Shown here one piece after another: positions 8,765-19,038 of a stretch of 64,000 bases of DNA. The translations under genes and the position numbers were made by a program. This stretch comes from Sphingorhabdus sp. M41 (lineage in GTDB: Bacteria; Pseudomonadota; Alphaproteobacteria; Sphingomonadales; Sphingomonadaceae), in contig NZ_CP014545.1 in NCBI RefSeq assembly GCF_001586275.1, positions 496,001-560,000 on the forward strand, in the 5' to 3' direction. The stretch's first letter is position 1; each line of letters opens with the position of its first letter. The notes beneath the pieces were generated by a model. The model saw only the letters and a program-made list of their open reading frames with translations, did not search any database and was not told where the DNA came from.

Positions 8765-9976
8765 CTATTCCTTCATCAACGCGCGTTTGCGATTGAAATT
8801 GAGCAAGCCCTTGAATACGCCGCCGAATTTTGAGAATGCTTTTTCCAATGCGCCGATTGGCTGGCCACCGGGCACGTGGGCCGCGACATGATACATCCAC
8901 ATGATCAGCGCGGCGAACAGGCAGAAAGGCAGCCACAGGGCTATGATCGGATCAACGAGACCCAGTGATCCGATATCTTCGCCATATTCGTTGACCTTGT
9001 GATAGGTCACGATCATCACGATAGACAGAAATACGCCAAGCGCGGAACTGGAGCGCTTTGGCGGAACCGCCAGCGCAATGGCCAGTAGCGGCATCAGCAG
9101 CATCATCACCACCTCGACCATGCGAAAGTGGAAATTGGAGCGGCTTTCGTTGCGTTCGGTTTCCGGACGCTCCTTGTCCAGGCCGACTCGCACGAGTTCC
9201 GGTATCGTATATTCCAGATCCTTGCCGCCCCGCGAGCGGAAGGATTCGATAGTGGGCAAATCGATCGGCAAATCATGATTGCTGAAACTCAGGATCCTCG
9301 GCTTTTCATAATTGGGTGCGTCGTGCACCAGCACGCCGTCGGTCAGGCGCAGGATGATCGTGTCGGGATCATCGGTTGCGAGAAATTGGCCGTTTTCCGC
9401 AGTGACCGAGACGGTCTGGCCCTTTTTATTCTCTGCGCGGACAAAAATCCCGCTCAATTTGGTGCCATTGTCACGGCTTTCCTCGATCCGCAGGGTCATC
9501 CGGCTGCCCAGATTGGTAAATTCGCCAACCTTGATCGAGGCACCAAGCGCACCCGAACGCAGTTCGAAGCGCAGTTCTTCATAATAATAGCGGGACAGCG
9601 GCTGAATGAACCCGACCAAAGCAAGATTGACCAGCATCAGCGCCACCGCGAACATATAGGGCACCCGGAGCAGACGCCCGTAACCTTGGCCAACGGCTCG
9701 GAAAACATCGAGTTCGGAGCTAAGCGCAAGCTGCCGGAAGGCCAGCAAAATGCCGAGCAGCAATCCGATCGGTATGCCAAGAGAAAGATATTCGGGAATC
9801 AGGTTGGCCAGCATCCGCCAAACGACGCTGACGGGGCCGCCTTCTGCCGCGACAAAATCGAACAGACGCAGCATTTTTTCCAGCACCAGCAGCATGGCGG
9901 CAATCACCAGCGTGCTGAACAGAGGTACCGCTATCAATTTTGCCAGATAGCGATCAGTGGAAGTCAGCAGTTTCAA
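8765..9976 (-). CDS. lptF: LptF-type permease of lipid export
   Basis: A 403-residue partner of LptG: N-terminal transmembrane helices (LIAVPLFSTLVIAAMLLVLE and LSLGIPIGLLLGILLAF), a periplasmic jellyroll domain at roughly 130-270, and three C-terminal helices (VVMMLLMPLLAIALAV, VFLSIVMIVTYHKV, ALWLPFCLFAALIMWMY). The SSELDVFRAVG motif, typical of LptF/G coupling helices, is present after the first helices. It heads a two-gene unit with lptG and is divergent from the DUF2141 gene across 125 bases. No LptA, B, C or D gene is in the window. Confidence 0.88.
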   Translation of the reverse strand: MKLLTSTDRYLAKLIAVPLFSTLVIAAMLLVLEKMLRLFDFVAAEGGPVSVVWRMLANLIPEYLSLGIPIGLLLGILLAFRQLALSSELDVFRAVGQGYGRLLRVPYMFAVALMLVNLALVGFIQPLSRYYYEELRFELRSGALGASIKVGEFTNLGSRMTLRIEESRDNGTKLSGIFVRAENKKGQTVSVTAENGQFLATDDPDTIILRLTDGVLVHDAPNYEKPRILSFSNHDLPIDLPTIESFRSRGGKDLEYTIPELVRVGLDKERPETERNESRSNFHFRMVEVVMMLLMPLLAIALAVPPKRSSSALGVFLSIVMIVTYHKVNEYGEDIGSLGLVDPIIALWLPFCLFAALIMWMYHVAAHVPGGQPIGALEKAFSKFGGVFKGLLNFNRKRALMKE

Positions 9977-10101
9977 CTTGTTGTCTCCCTCTCACCATGT
10001 TTTCGCCGCAAATCAAATCCATAACAATCGGTAGATCGGGGGCTGATTCTTGTCCGTGTCGGAGTAATGGCGCGGGTATAACGACTAGGAGTAACTTCGT
10101 C

Positions 10102-10584
10102 ATGTTGAAATTTGCGGCATCTATCGCATTATCGACCACTATTTTGCTATCCTCTGCCCCGGCATTTGCTGGTGGCCAGGTAGTGCCCAATGATCTTCGC
10201 AAATGTCAGGCGGGCGTTGGCCCTGCCGTTCTTGTCAATGTCAGTGGCGTCAAGGAATCCAATGGCAAAATGCGGGTTCAGACCTATCGCGGAATCTCGT
10301 CGGAATGGTTGAAAACAGGGGCATGGCTGCACCGGGTAGAGGCTCCGGCCAAGTCCGGGAATATGCAATTCTGTCTGCCCGTCCCTTCGGCGGGTACTTA
10401 CGCCATTGCGATCCGGCACGATATTAATGGCAATGGCAAGACCGATATATTTGGTGATGGCGGCGGCATGTCGAACAATCCGAGCATCAATCTCTTCAAT
10501 CTCGGCAAGCCGAGCTACAAGAAAACCGCCTTCACCATCGGGAATGAAGTCAAATCGATCAATATCACAATGAAATACAGATGA
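10102..10584 (+). CDS. DUF2141 exported protein
   Basis: A 160-residue secreted protein. Residues 1-24 form a signal peptide (FAASIALSTTILLSSAPAFA-G). The mature part matches the DUF2141 pattern: a beta-rich core with FCLPVPSAGTYAIAIRHDI, NGNGKTDIFGDGG and a conserved asparagine/glycine stretch before the last strands. The start ATG 10102 follows AGGAG at 10087-10091; longer readings lack a signal peptide. It is the first of three co-directional genes with the lipid kinase and the nucleotidyltransferase-like protein. Its function is unknown. Confidence 0.85.
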   Translation: MLKFAASIALSTTILLSSAPAFAGGQVVPNDLRKCQAGVGPAVLVNVSGVKESNGKMRVQTYRGISSEWLKTGAWLHRVEAPAKSGNMQFCLPVPSAGTYAIAIRHDINGNGKTDIFGDGGGMSNNPSINLFNLGKPSYKKTAFTIGNEVKSINITMKYR

Positions 10585-10619
10585 TGCATCCGGCACACGG
10601 GACAAACTAGGGCTAATTC

Positions 10620-11594
10620 ATGGCAAATGTCGCACTTCTTTCCAATCCGAATTCAACCGGGAATCGGGCGATTTTGCCAGAAGTGCGGTCTTATTGCGTA
10701 AAGAATAGTGATGTTTTTCACTATGAAGTGGATCATGTCGATGAAATTGCCAAGGCATTGGAAACCATTGCCCGGGTGAAGCCGAAAGTGCTGGTCATCA
10801 ACGGCGGTGACGGGACGGTACAGGCGGCACTGACCGAATTATATCAGGGCGGACATTTTGGTGACAACCCGCCCCCGGTCGCGGTGCTGCCCAATGGCAA
10901 GACGAATTTGATTGCTCTTGATCTCGGGTCCGAAGGCAATCCGCTAAAGGCGCTGGAACGCATTGTCGAACTGGCCAAACATGATTTGCACGAACATCTG
11001 GTCGACCGGGAACTGATCGCGCTTTCCGATGGTGGCAAGGACAGCAAGGTCGTGCTCGGCATGTTTCTGGGCGGTGCCGGCCTGTCGGAGTTCATTCTCT
11101 ATTGCCGTCACAAGATCTATCCGCTGGGACTGCCCAATGCGGCCGCGCACGTGTTGACGGTTTTTGCTGCGCTCGCATCTGTGCTGTTCGGCATAAAGGG
11201 AAAATTTCTGCCCAACCGGTCACGACCAATCAAGATATCGCTGATCCGGGACGGCCAGTTTCAGGGCAATTTTGCGGTACTGATCGTTACCACGCTGGAG
11301 CGGTTGTTGTTGATGAAACGTTCGATGCGAAACCAGAATGCGATTGGCCGGATGCAGTTTCTGGCGATCGATCAGCGAGCCGGTGCCATTGTCCGCTTTC
11401 TGCTGTCGGTGATTTTTGGCCGGCTGGGCAAGAATGTCCAGAAGGGCATCCATCTGGAACGCGGCGACATGATCCGGATCGAGGGCGAGGGCAGCAACGT
11501 ACTGATGGACGGCGAGCTATTCTCCGCCCAGCCGGGGCATCCGATTGTTCTGAAATCTACCAAGGCAGTGTCCTTCCTTCGGCTCGCTGCTTGA
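10620..11594 (+). CDS. Diacylglycerol/sphingosine-kinase family lipid kinase
   Basis: A 324-residue protein with the DAG-kinase catalytic domain: nucleotide-binding NGGDGTVQAA at residues 61-70, then VAVLPNGKTNLIALDLGS, the family's G-x-x-N region. A beta-sandwich C-terminal half ends with GDMIRIEGEGSNVLMDGELF, which carries the conserved D-G-E. This family phosphorylates diacylglycerol, sphingoid bases or ceramide. Next to spt, ceramide phosphorylation is the more attractive guess, and a related kinase (CpgB) is reported to make anionic ceramide in Caulobacter; the match is recalled, not computed. No membrane helix is obvious. It is 35 bases after DUF2141. Confidence 0.82.
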   Translation: MANVALLSNPNSTGNRAILPEVRSYCVKNSDVFHYEVDHVDEIAKALETIARVKPKVLVINGGDGTVQAALTELYQGGHFGDNPPPVAVLPNGKTNLIALDLGSEGNPLKALERIVELAKHDLHEHLVDRELIALSDGGKDSKVVLGMFLGGAGLSEFILYCRHKIYPLGLPNAAAHVLTVFAALASVLFGIKGKFLPNRSRPIKISLIRDGQFQGNFAVLIVTTLERLLLMKRSMRNQNAIGRMQFLAIDQRAGAIVRFLLSVIFGRLGKNVQKGIHLERGDMIRIEGEGSNVLMDGELFSAQPGHPIVLKSTKAVSFLRLAA

Positions 11595-11609
11595 GCTAGG
11601 GCGTTTCGC

Positions 11610-12527
11610 GTGAGCGAACTCAAATCCCTAATTGCACAGGAACTGGCACATCCGGTTGATTCGCAGGTGGCTGCTTTCGCTGCGTCGATTGCCGCGCAAT
11701 ATGGTGACGCATCTCGCGCTGTGCTCTTTTATGGCTCTTGCCTGCGGACGACCGAACTAGACGGGCAGATGCTCGATTTCTACCTTATCGTTTCGGACTA
11801 TGAGGCGGCTTACGGGAAAAGCTGGCTAGTGGGGGCGAACAAACGGCTGCCACCCAATGTATTTCCCGCAGAATATGGCGGCCTGATCGCCAAGGTGGCC
11901 GTGCTGAGCGAGAGCGATTTTTACAGACTGAACCGGATCAGCGCCAGCGCGGTCAGCCTTTGGGCGCGATTTGCGCAACCGTCCCGACTGGTCTGGCAGG
12001 CGGATGAAGCGGCGCGGATCCAAGCAGTTGAAGCGATTGAAGGGGCGGCGGTCACGTTATTCGACATGACCTTTCCGATGATGGATATTGATACGGAATA
12101 TACGATTGCGGATCTATGGAAGCGCGGTTTCGAACTGACTTACGGGGCGGAGCTGCGCGCCGAAAGGAAGGATCGTTCCGATACGGTCGTCGATTCGGAT
12201 CCCGAGCGTTATGCGCGATTTGGACCAGCCGTCGTGGCCGCGATTACGGAACGGGACAAAGCACGCGGGAAAAAGCTCAAAATAGTGGCTTCTCGCGATA
12301 CAGTCGAAAAAAGATGGCGGCAATTGCGGCGCAACGGCAAGATTTTGACTCTCGCCAGACTGGCCAAGGCATCCGCCACCTACGCCGGTGGCATTGATTA
12401 TCTGGCGTGGAAGATCAACCGCCATGCCGGAACCGATTATGTGATCAGGCCCTGGCAGCGCAAATGGCCGATCCTCGGCGCGCTGGTGATGCTGCCGCGG
12501 TTGATTCTAGGCGGGGCGATCAAGTAA
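11610..12527 (+). CDS. Nucleotidyltransferase-like protein of the lipid locus
   Basis: A 305-residue protein starting at GTG 11610, 15 bases after the lipid kinase. It has a GS-x12-D pattern (YGSCLR at residues 41-46 to LDFYLIVSDYE at 55-65) like the pol-beta nucleotidyltransferase motif G-S...D-x-D, but the second acid is Y58 rather than D. The C-terminus is basic with a hydrophobic stretch (WPILGALVMLPRLILGGAIK), suggesting peripheral membrane contact. Proteins like this are sometimes labelled phosphatidate cytidylyltransferase. A role in modifying the phosphorylated lipid made by the previous gene is inference; the fold call is tentative. Confidence 0.6.
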   Translation: MSELKSLIAQELAHPVDSQVAAFAASIAAQYGDASRAVLFYGSCLRTTELDGQMLDFYLIVSDYEAAYGKSWLVGANKRLPPNVFPAEYGGLIAKVAVLSESDFYRLNRISASAVSLWARFAQPSRLVWQADEAARIQAVEAIEGAAVTLFDMTFPMMDIDTEYTIADLWKRGFELTYGAELRAERKDRSDTVVDSDPERYARFGPAVVAAITERDKARGKKLKIVASRDTVEKRWRQLRRNGKILTLARLAKASATYAGGIDYLAWKINRHAGTDYVIRPWQRKWPILGALVMLPRLILGGAIK

Positions 12528-12551
12528 ACCCATCCTCCAAATGACGAGATG

Positions 12552-13346
12552 CTAGCGATCCTTGTAATCAGGTTTCCGCTTGGCAAAAAACGCCTTAGCC
12601 GCCTCGCGGCTGTCTTCGGTCATCGACAGCATCACCTGTTGCCGGTCTTCGATGGCGAGTGCCGCTTCGAAACTTTGCGCATCGATATTGCGGTTCAGGG
12701 CATCCTTGGAAAGGCGCAGGCCCATCGGGGCGGTGTCGAGCATCTCTTCGGCCAGTGACAGGCCAGTCGAGAGCAGCTTGCCCTCATCGACCATTTCGCT
12801 GATCAAACCATATTTTTCGGCGCGTTCGGCATGGATGAATCTGCCGGTCAGGATCAGTTCCGAGGCGATCGAAGCACCCACCATTCGCGGCAGAAAATAG
12901 CTGGAACCCATGTCGCAGCCGCCGAGCCCGATTTTTATATAGGCCGCATTCATCTTGAGCGACGGTGCGCCATAGCGGACGTCGCTAGCGAGCAATAGCG
13001 AGAAGCCGCCGCCGCAGGCTGCGCCCTGTGCCAGCGCGATAATCGGTTGCGGGCATTGCCGCATCAATTGCATCACGGTCGCGATCGAGCGCTGGGTGTT
13101 CCAGACATGCTGGACTTGTCCGCGCGAGCCGTCATTCTTCCAGCCGCTGATGTCGAGCCCAGCACAAAAGGCGCGGCCTTCGGCGCGAAACAGCACGACT
13201 CGAACATCGAGACGTTTCTGAAGGCCACGAAAATAATCCTGCAGCGCGAAGATCATGTCCTCGTTCATCGTGTTGAGCTTGTCGGGGCGGTTGAGCGTCA
13301 GGATTTCAATTGCGCCGCGCTGTTCGATATGGATGGAGTTGGTCAT
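12552..13346 (-). CDS. Enoyl-CoA hydratase/isomerase (crotonase) family protein
   Basis: A 264-residue cytosolic crotonase. Oxyanion-hole segments are visible as GRAFCAGLDISGW (near residue 60) and AQGAACGGGFSLLLASDVRYG (around 105-125). The usual catalytic glutamate positions read MGSSYFLPRMVG, where the first acidic residue is replaced, so it may be an isomerase or another crotonase reaction rather than a classic hydratase. It closes the minus-strand group downstream of spt. Acyl-chain metabolism for sphingolipids is possible but unproven. Confidence 0.85.
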   Translation of the reverse strand: MTNSIHIEQRGAIEILTLNRPDKLNTMNEDMIFALQDYFRGLQKRLDVRVVLFRAEGRAFCAGLDISGWKNDGSRGQVQHVWNTQRSIATVMQLMRQCPQPIIALAQGAACGGGFSLLLASDVRYGAPSLKMNAAYIKIGLGGCDMGSSYFLPRMVGASIASELILTGRFIHAERAEKYGLISEMVDEGKLLSTGLSLAEEMLDTAPMGLRLSKDALNRNIDAQSFEAALAIEDRQQVMLSMTEDSREAAKAFFAKRKPDYKDR

Positions 13347-13357
13347 TTATATGCCTT

Positions 13358-13606
13358 TTATTGACTGACAGAGCCGTATGTTGCGATGGCTACCAAACCG
13401 GCCAGCAATAGGCCAACGACCATGAAAACCAAATAGAGCAAAACCGTGATGACAAAGAAAGCTCCCAAATCATTGTCGAACCGGAGCGCAAGCCACAATG
13501 GCCAGAAAAATATGACAATGGCGCCGGCCTGATCGCTGAAAACCAGCCAGCAAAGCGCGGCGACAAACGGGAGGACGAATAGCGAAGGGACCCAATGCCA
13601 CCGCAT
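13358..13606 (-). CDS. Small hydrophobic membrane protein, unrecognised
   Basis: An 82-residue protein with three apparent membrane segments: VPSLFVLPFVAALCWLVF, AIVIFFWPLWLALRF and AFFVITVLLYLVFMVVGLLL. The start is taken at ATG 13606, 20 bases after the spt stop; longer readings overlap spt in another frame and add a basic tail. It lies between spt and the crotonase gene on one strand, so it is probably co-transcribed. I do not recognise the family. Confidence 0.6.
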   Translation of the reverse strand: MRWHWVPSLFVLPFVAALCWLVFSDQAGAIVIFFWPLWLALRFDNDLGAFFVITVLLYLVFMVVGLLLAGLVAIATYGSVSQ

Positions 13607-13625
13607 CGGGTTTAAGGATATATTC

Positions 13626-14825
13626 CTAAATCGCCCCAACAGCCTTGCCAGCCGCTTCAAACATGCCGAGAATCTGGTCGACTTGCTCGCTCGTATGTTC
13701 GGCACAAAGCGAACAGCGCAGCAGTGTCATATTGGCTGGTGTCGCGGGTGGTCTCGCCAGATTGACATATAGGCCCTCCGCGAGCAGCGCCTGCCACATC
13801 ATCGCGCCTTTTTCGAGATCCGGCATTATTACCGCGATAATCGCGCTTTGCGCTTCCGGCGTGCCGAGGGTGAAACCGAGGTTGCGCAGTCCCTTGTGCA
13901 GTTTCTTGCTATTCTCCCAGAGATGCGCGCGCTTGTTGCCGCTGTGCATCAGCTTGCGGATCGAGGTGCTCGCCGTCGCCATCACGCTGGGTGGCAGGCT
14001 GGCGGTGAACACATAGGGGCGGCAGACCAGCCGCATGATTTCGAATTTCGGATGGTTGGAGACGCAGAAGCCGCCGACCGTGCCGACGCTTTTGCTGAAC
14101 GTACCGATGATGAAGTCGACATCGTCGATCACGCCCTGCGCTTCGCAGACGCCGCGTCCGTTTTCGCCGATGAAACCCATCGAGTGGGCTTCGTCGACCA
14201 GTACCATGGCGCCGTTTTCCTTGCAGACGCGAACCATTTCCTTGAGCGGTGCGACATCACCGAGCATCGAATAGACGCCTTCCAGGACCACCAGCTTGCC
14301 GGCTTCGGCGGGCAGGCGTTTGAGGCGCTTTTCCAGCGCTTCCACATCATTGTGGCGGAACGCGACAATTTCGGCATTGCCCATCGCGCAACCGTCATAG
14401 ATCGATGCATGGCTGTCGATGTCGAGAATGACATAGTCGCCCTTGCCCGCCAGCGTCGAGATGATCCCCAAATTGGCCTGATAGCCGGTGGAAAAGACCA
14501 TCGCATGGTCCATCGCGTAAAATTCCTTGAGCGCATCCTCGCAATCGCGGTGGAGGCTGTAGGTCCCGTTAAGCACGCGGCTGCCGGTGGTGCCGGATCC
14601 GAATTCTTCCAGCGCTTTCAGGCCAGCCTGACGAACATCATCGTCAAAGGTCATGCCCATATAATTATAGGTGCCGAGAAGAATGGTTTCCTTGCCATCA
14701 CAAATGGCGACGGTCGGTGAAAGCACTTCCTCCATCACCAGTGAAAACGGGTCTTTGACACCCGTCGCGAGGAGGTTTTCACGCTCCTGGATGAGCGGGT
14801 CAAATTTACTGAGTAGATCGGTCAT
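13626..14825 (-). CDS. spt: Serine palmitoyltransferase
   Basis: A 399-residue PLP enzyme of the alpha-oxoamine synthase family that condenses serine with palmitoyl-CoA or an acyl-ACP to 3-ketosphinganine, the first step of sphingolipid synthesis. PLP-binding residues are visible: H139 in DIDSHASIYDG (ring stacking), D211 and H214 in VDEAHSMGF, and K245 in GTFSKSVGTVGGF as the Schiff-base lysine. The N-terminus has no membrane anchor, as in the soluble Sphingomonas enzyme. KBL, HemA and BioF are close relatives, but a dedicated acyl carrier protein immediately upstream on the same strand argues for SPT. Confidence 0.9.
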   Translation of the reverse strand: MTDLLSKFDPLIQERENLLATGVKDPFSLVMEEVLSPTVAICDGKETILLGTYNYMGMTFDDDVRQAGLKALEEFGSGTTGSRVLNGTYSLHRDCEDALKEFYAMDHAMVFSTGYQANLGIISTLAGKGDYVILDIDSHASIYDGCAMGNAEIVAFRHNDVEALEKRLKRLPAEAGKLVVLEGVYSMLGDVAPLKEMVRVCKENGAMVLVDEAHSMGFIGENGRGVCEAQGVIDDVDFIIGTFSKSVGTVGGFCVSNHPKFEIMRLVCRPYVFTASLPPSVMATASTSIRKLMHSGNKRAHLWENSKKLHKGLRNLGFTLGTPEAQSAIIAVIMPDLEKGAMMWQALLAEGLYVNLARPPATPANMTLLRCSLCAEHTSEQVDQILGMFEAAGKAVGAI

Positions 14826-14834
14826 TCTTTACTT

Positions 14835-14906
14835 CCGTTGGTCCTGAGCCTGTCGAAGGACGAAACACCCGCTCGTGCGACCCTTCGTCAAGCTCAGGGC
14901 GAACGG
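14835..14906. repeat. REP-like inverted repeat between the acyl carrier protein gene and spt
   Basis: Two 25-base arms face each other: 14835-14859 (core CCTGAGCCTGTCGAAGG) and 14882-14906 (core CCTTCGTCAAGCTCAGG). They match at 21 of 25 positions when one is reverse-complemented, separated by 22 bases. The core resembles a short palindromic unit common between genes of sphingomonads (established pattern, recalled). Within an ACP-spt transcript it would form a hairpin that could protect or attenuate the message. Confidence 0.8.
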
Positions 14907-14916
14907 GTGCTTTGGT

Positions 14917-15162
14917 TTAGCTGTCCATCAACTTCGTGACGGAATCGGCAAGTTGGCCGATGCTTTCGATTTCGGCCTGCATGTTCATGGTGATGATGAT
15001 ATCAAATTCGTCTTCGACGGCAGCGACAAAATCCATGACCGTCAAGCTGTCCCATTCGAGATCACCCTGAAAGGTCGTATCTGCGGTCAAATCGACGCCC
15101 TTATTGTTGAAAGGCCCGATCAGTTCGCTGATCTTGGTCATGATTTCGTCGCGATTTGCCAT
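14917..15162 (-). CDS. Acyl carrier protein of sphingolipid synthesis
   Basis: An 81-residue acidic carrier protein. The phosphopantetheine attachment serine is S39 in LEWDSLTVMDF, the D-S-L motif. Helices before and after are typical of ACP. It lies directly upstream of spt on the same strand, separated only by the inverted repeat, which suggests it delivers the acyl chain to SPT rather than serving general fatty acid synthesis. No fab genes are nearby. Confidence 0.85.
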   Translation of the reverse strand: MANRDEIMTKISELIGPFNNKGVDLTADTTFQGDLEWDSLTVMDFVAAVEDEFDIIITMNMQAEIESIGQLADSVTKLMDS

Positions 15163-15193
15163 AATATGCTTTCAAAATTACTATTCCTGACCT

Positions 15194-15220
15194 TTGCCAA
15201 GACATGCGCACCATTGGCAA
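15194..15220. promoter_or_regulatory. Inverted repeat in the divergent ACP/DUF5706 intergenic region
   Basis: TTGCCAA (15194-15200) is followed 13 bases later by its reverse complement TTGGCAA (15214-15220). The arrangement is like a dimeric regulator site and lies 32 bases before the acyl carrier protein start. It is short enough to be chance. Confidence 0.3.
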
Positions 15221-15326
15221 GTGAATAAGGCGTAAAAGCGGCATAATGCGTGCCTTGGCTTGCCCATGCATGCGCTTTCTGCCACTCTTTTGCCGTATCG
15301 CGGTCGACCTAAGGGGGAGAGTGTTT

Positions 15327-15851
15327 ATGGACGAAGGCAGCAAATGGCCGGATGAAGTTGTGTACGCGCTTGGCACCACCCAGCGACATCATGTGCAATT
15401 GAGCGTTATGGCGGATAATAAGGCGAATATGCTGATTGGCGCGACCTTTGTCGTGTTCACGCTCGCCATTGGCCAAAGCCATGCCGGCGATATCTCCCTG
15501 CCGCTTCTCATTCTTGCTATTTCCGCCTTTGGATCCGCCGGCTTGGCGGCCTTGGCGGTGATGCCATCGGTAAGGCCGCAGAAAAACACGTCTCCCAACA
15601 TGCTGTTCTTTGGCGGTTTTTCCAAAATCAGTGAAGATGAGTTCATCGACCAGCTGCTGGAAACGGAATTGCGCAGCCAGGAATCAACCTACCGGGCGAT
15701 GCTGCGCGATATCTATCAAATGGGTCAGATTCTGGAGCACAAGAAATACCGTTTTCTCGGCTGGGCCTATCGGGTATTTCTGATCGGCCTGACGCTAACC
15801 TTCATCACCTATGTTTACGAACAGTTCGCCGGACCGGTTTTTCAGGCCTGA
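15327..15851 (+). CDS. DUF5706 (Pycsar effector-like) membrane protein
   Basis: A 174-residue protein. The motif MADNKANMLIGA at about residues 28-39 at the start of the first membrane helix is the hallmark I associate with the DUF5706/Pycsar effector domain. Three hydrophobic helices are seen: MLIGATFVVFTLAIG, LPLLILAISAFGSAGLAALA and YRVFLIGLTLTFITYVYE. A charged cytosolic loop (EDEFIDQLLETELRSQE) sits between helices two and three. The start ATG 15327 follows AGGGGGAG. In Pycsar defence the partner is a pyrimidine cyclase; none is adjacent. It may instead serve a housekeeping membrane role. It meets the SDR gene stop to stop with no gap. Confidence 0.7.
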   Translation: MDEGSKWPDEVVYALGTTQRHHVQLSVMADNKANMLIGATFVVFTLAIGQSHAGDISLPLLILAISAFGSAGLAALAVMPSVRPQKNTSPNMLFFGGFSKISEDEFIDQLLETELRSQESTYRAMLRDIYQMGQILEHKKYRFLGWAYRVFLIGLTLTFITYVYEQFAGPVFQA

Positions 15852-16784
15852 TTACAGCCAGTCGTTATGGCGATACCATTTTGCGGTATCCTTCAGGCCT
15901 TGCCGTGTTTCAATCTGCGCTTGCCACAATTGTGACGGCAGGCGCTTTTGCGGGTCTATTGTCCAGTCGTCATGGCAAAAATAATTGACCCGGTCTGTGG
16001 TAAGCTTGGCCTTGTTGCCGCGCGCCAGACGGTCCGCCTTGGCAGCAAGACGCAATAGAGATTTTGGCATGCCGAATGTAGCAACGCGTTTGCCTATCGC
16101 TTGGCCTATCGCCTTGGCAAAATCGGCCTGAGTCCAGCCGCCCGGCTTGCCGTCATCGACCTCGAAAATCTGAGCAGTAAAATCTTCCTGTTCCGGCAAA
16201 AGGGCAAGCAGCGCCTGGCACAGGTCCTGGACGTGTATCACTGATAAAAGTCCGTCAGCATCAGGGGGCAGGGTAACAAATCCCAGTCTGGCCATTTTGA
16301 ACAGGTCGAGAAATTCGCCGTCGCCAGGTCCATAGACTGCGGGTGGGCGGAGGATCGTCCAGTCGAGGCCGCTGGTCTTGACCAGCTTTTCCGCCTTGGC
16401 CTTGGTTTCGCCGTAGATCGACAACTGCGGCTGAGTAGCCGCGAGCGAAGAGACGTGGACGAACCGCTTGGTTCCGGCCTGTTTGGCAGCTTCGATGACC
16501 GCAAGCGTTCCTGCGACGTTACCAGTCTCAAAGCCGACTCTGTCTGGGGCATTGACGACCCCGGCAATGTGCAGAACCATGTCCGCGCCGTGGCATAAGG
16601 TCGAGAGGCTTGCTGTATCGTCTAGCGCACCGCGCACCCATGTGACGCTCGAACGGTCATCCTGTTTCCGCCGTGTCAAAGCGCGTGCGTCATATCCCTC
16701 GCTGATCACCAGATCGAGCATCCGGCTACCGACAAAACCGGTTGCGCCGGTTATCGCGATTGTTTTTCGGGAAGTGCCAGTCAT
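15852..16784 (-). CDS. NAD(P)-dependent epimerase/extended SDR, candidate ketosphinganine (ceramide) reductase
   Basis: A 310-residue extended short-chain dehydrogenase. The Rossmann motif GATGFVGSR is at residues 13-21, with S-x-Y-G-E-T-K as the catalytic Ser...Tyr-x3-Lys (HVSSLAA and IYGETKAKAEK), and RPPAVYGPGDG follows. Bacterial ketosphinganine/ceramide reduction (CerR in Caulobacter) is done by proteins of this type. Proximity to spt supports that here, but many epimerase-like SDRs exist and the assignment is inference. It is followed on the same strand by nothing closer than the acyl carrier protein, 690 bases on, and preceded by proB with five bases between. Confidence 0.65.
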   Translation of the reverse strand: MTGTSRKTIAITGATGFVGSRMLDLVISEGYDARALTRRKQDDRSSVTWVRGALDDTASLSTLCHGADMVLHIAGVVNAPDRVGFETGNVAGTLAVIEAAKQAGTKRFVHVSSLAATQPQLSIYGETKAKAEKLVKTSGLDWTILRPPAVYGPGDGEFLDLFKMARLGFVTLPPDADGLLSVIHVQDLCQALLALLPEQEDFTAQIFEVDDGKPGGWTQADFAKAIGQAIGKRVATFGMPKSLLRLAAKADRLARGNKAKLTTDRVNYFCHDDWTIDPQKRLPSQLWQAQIETRQGLKDTAKWYRHNDWL

Positions 16785-16789
16785 GGTGG

Positions 16790-18993
<2,204 letters not shown>

Positions 18994-19038
18994 CTAGGCT
19001 TTGCTGCAATATAACGACATTGCATATTTCGGTTCACC

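Noticed and set aside
15327-16784. A complete Pycsar defence island
   Set aside because: Only the effector-like protein is seen; there is no cyclase, integrase, tRNA or change in base composition.
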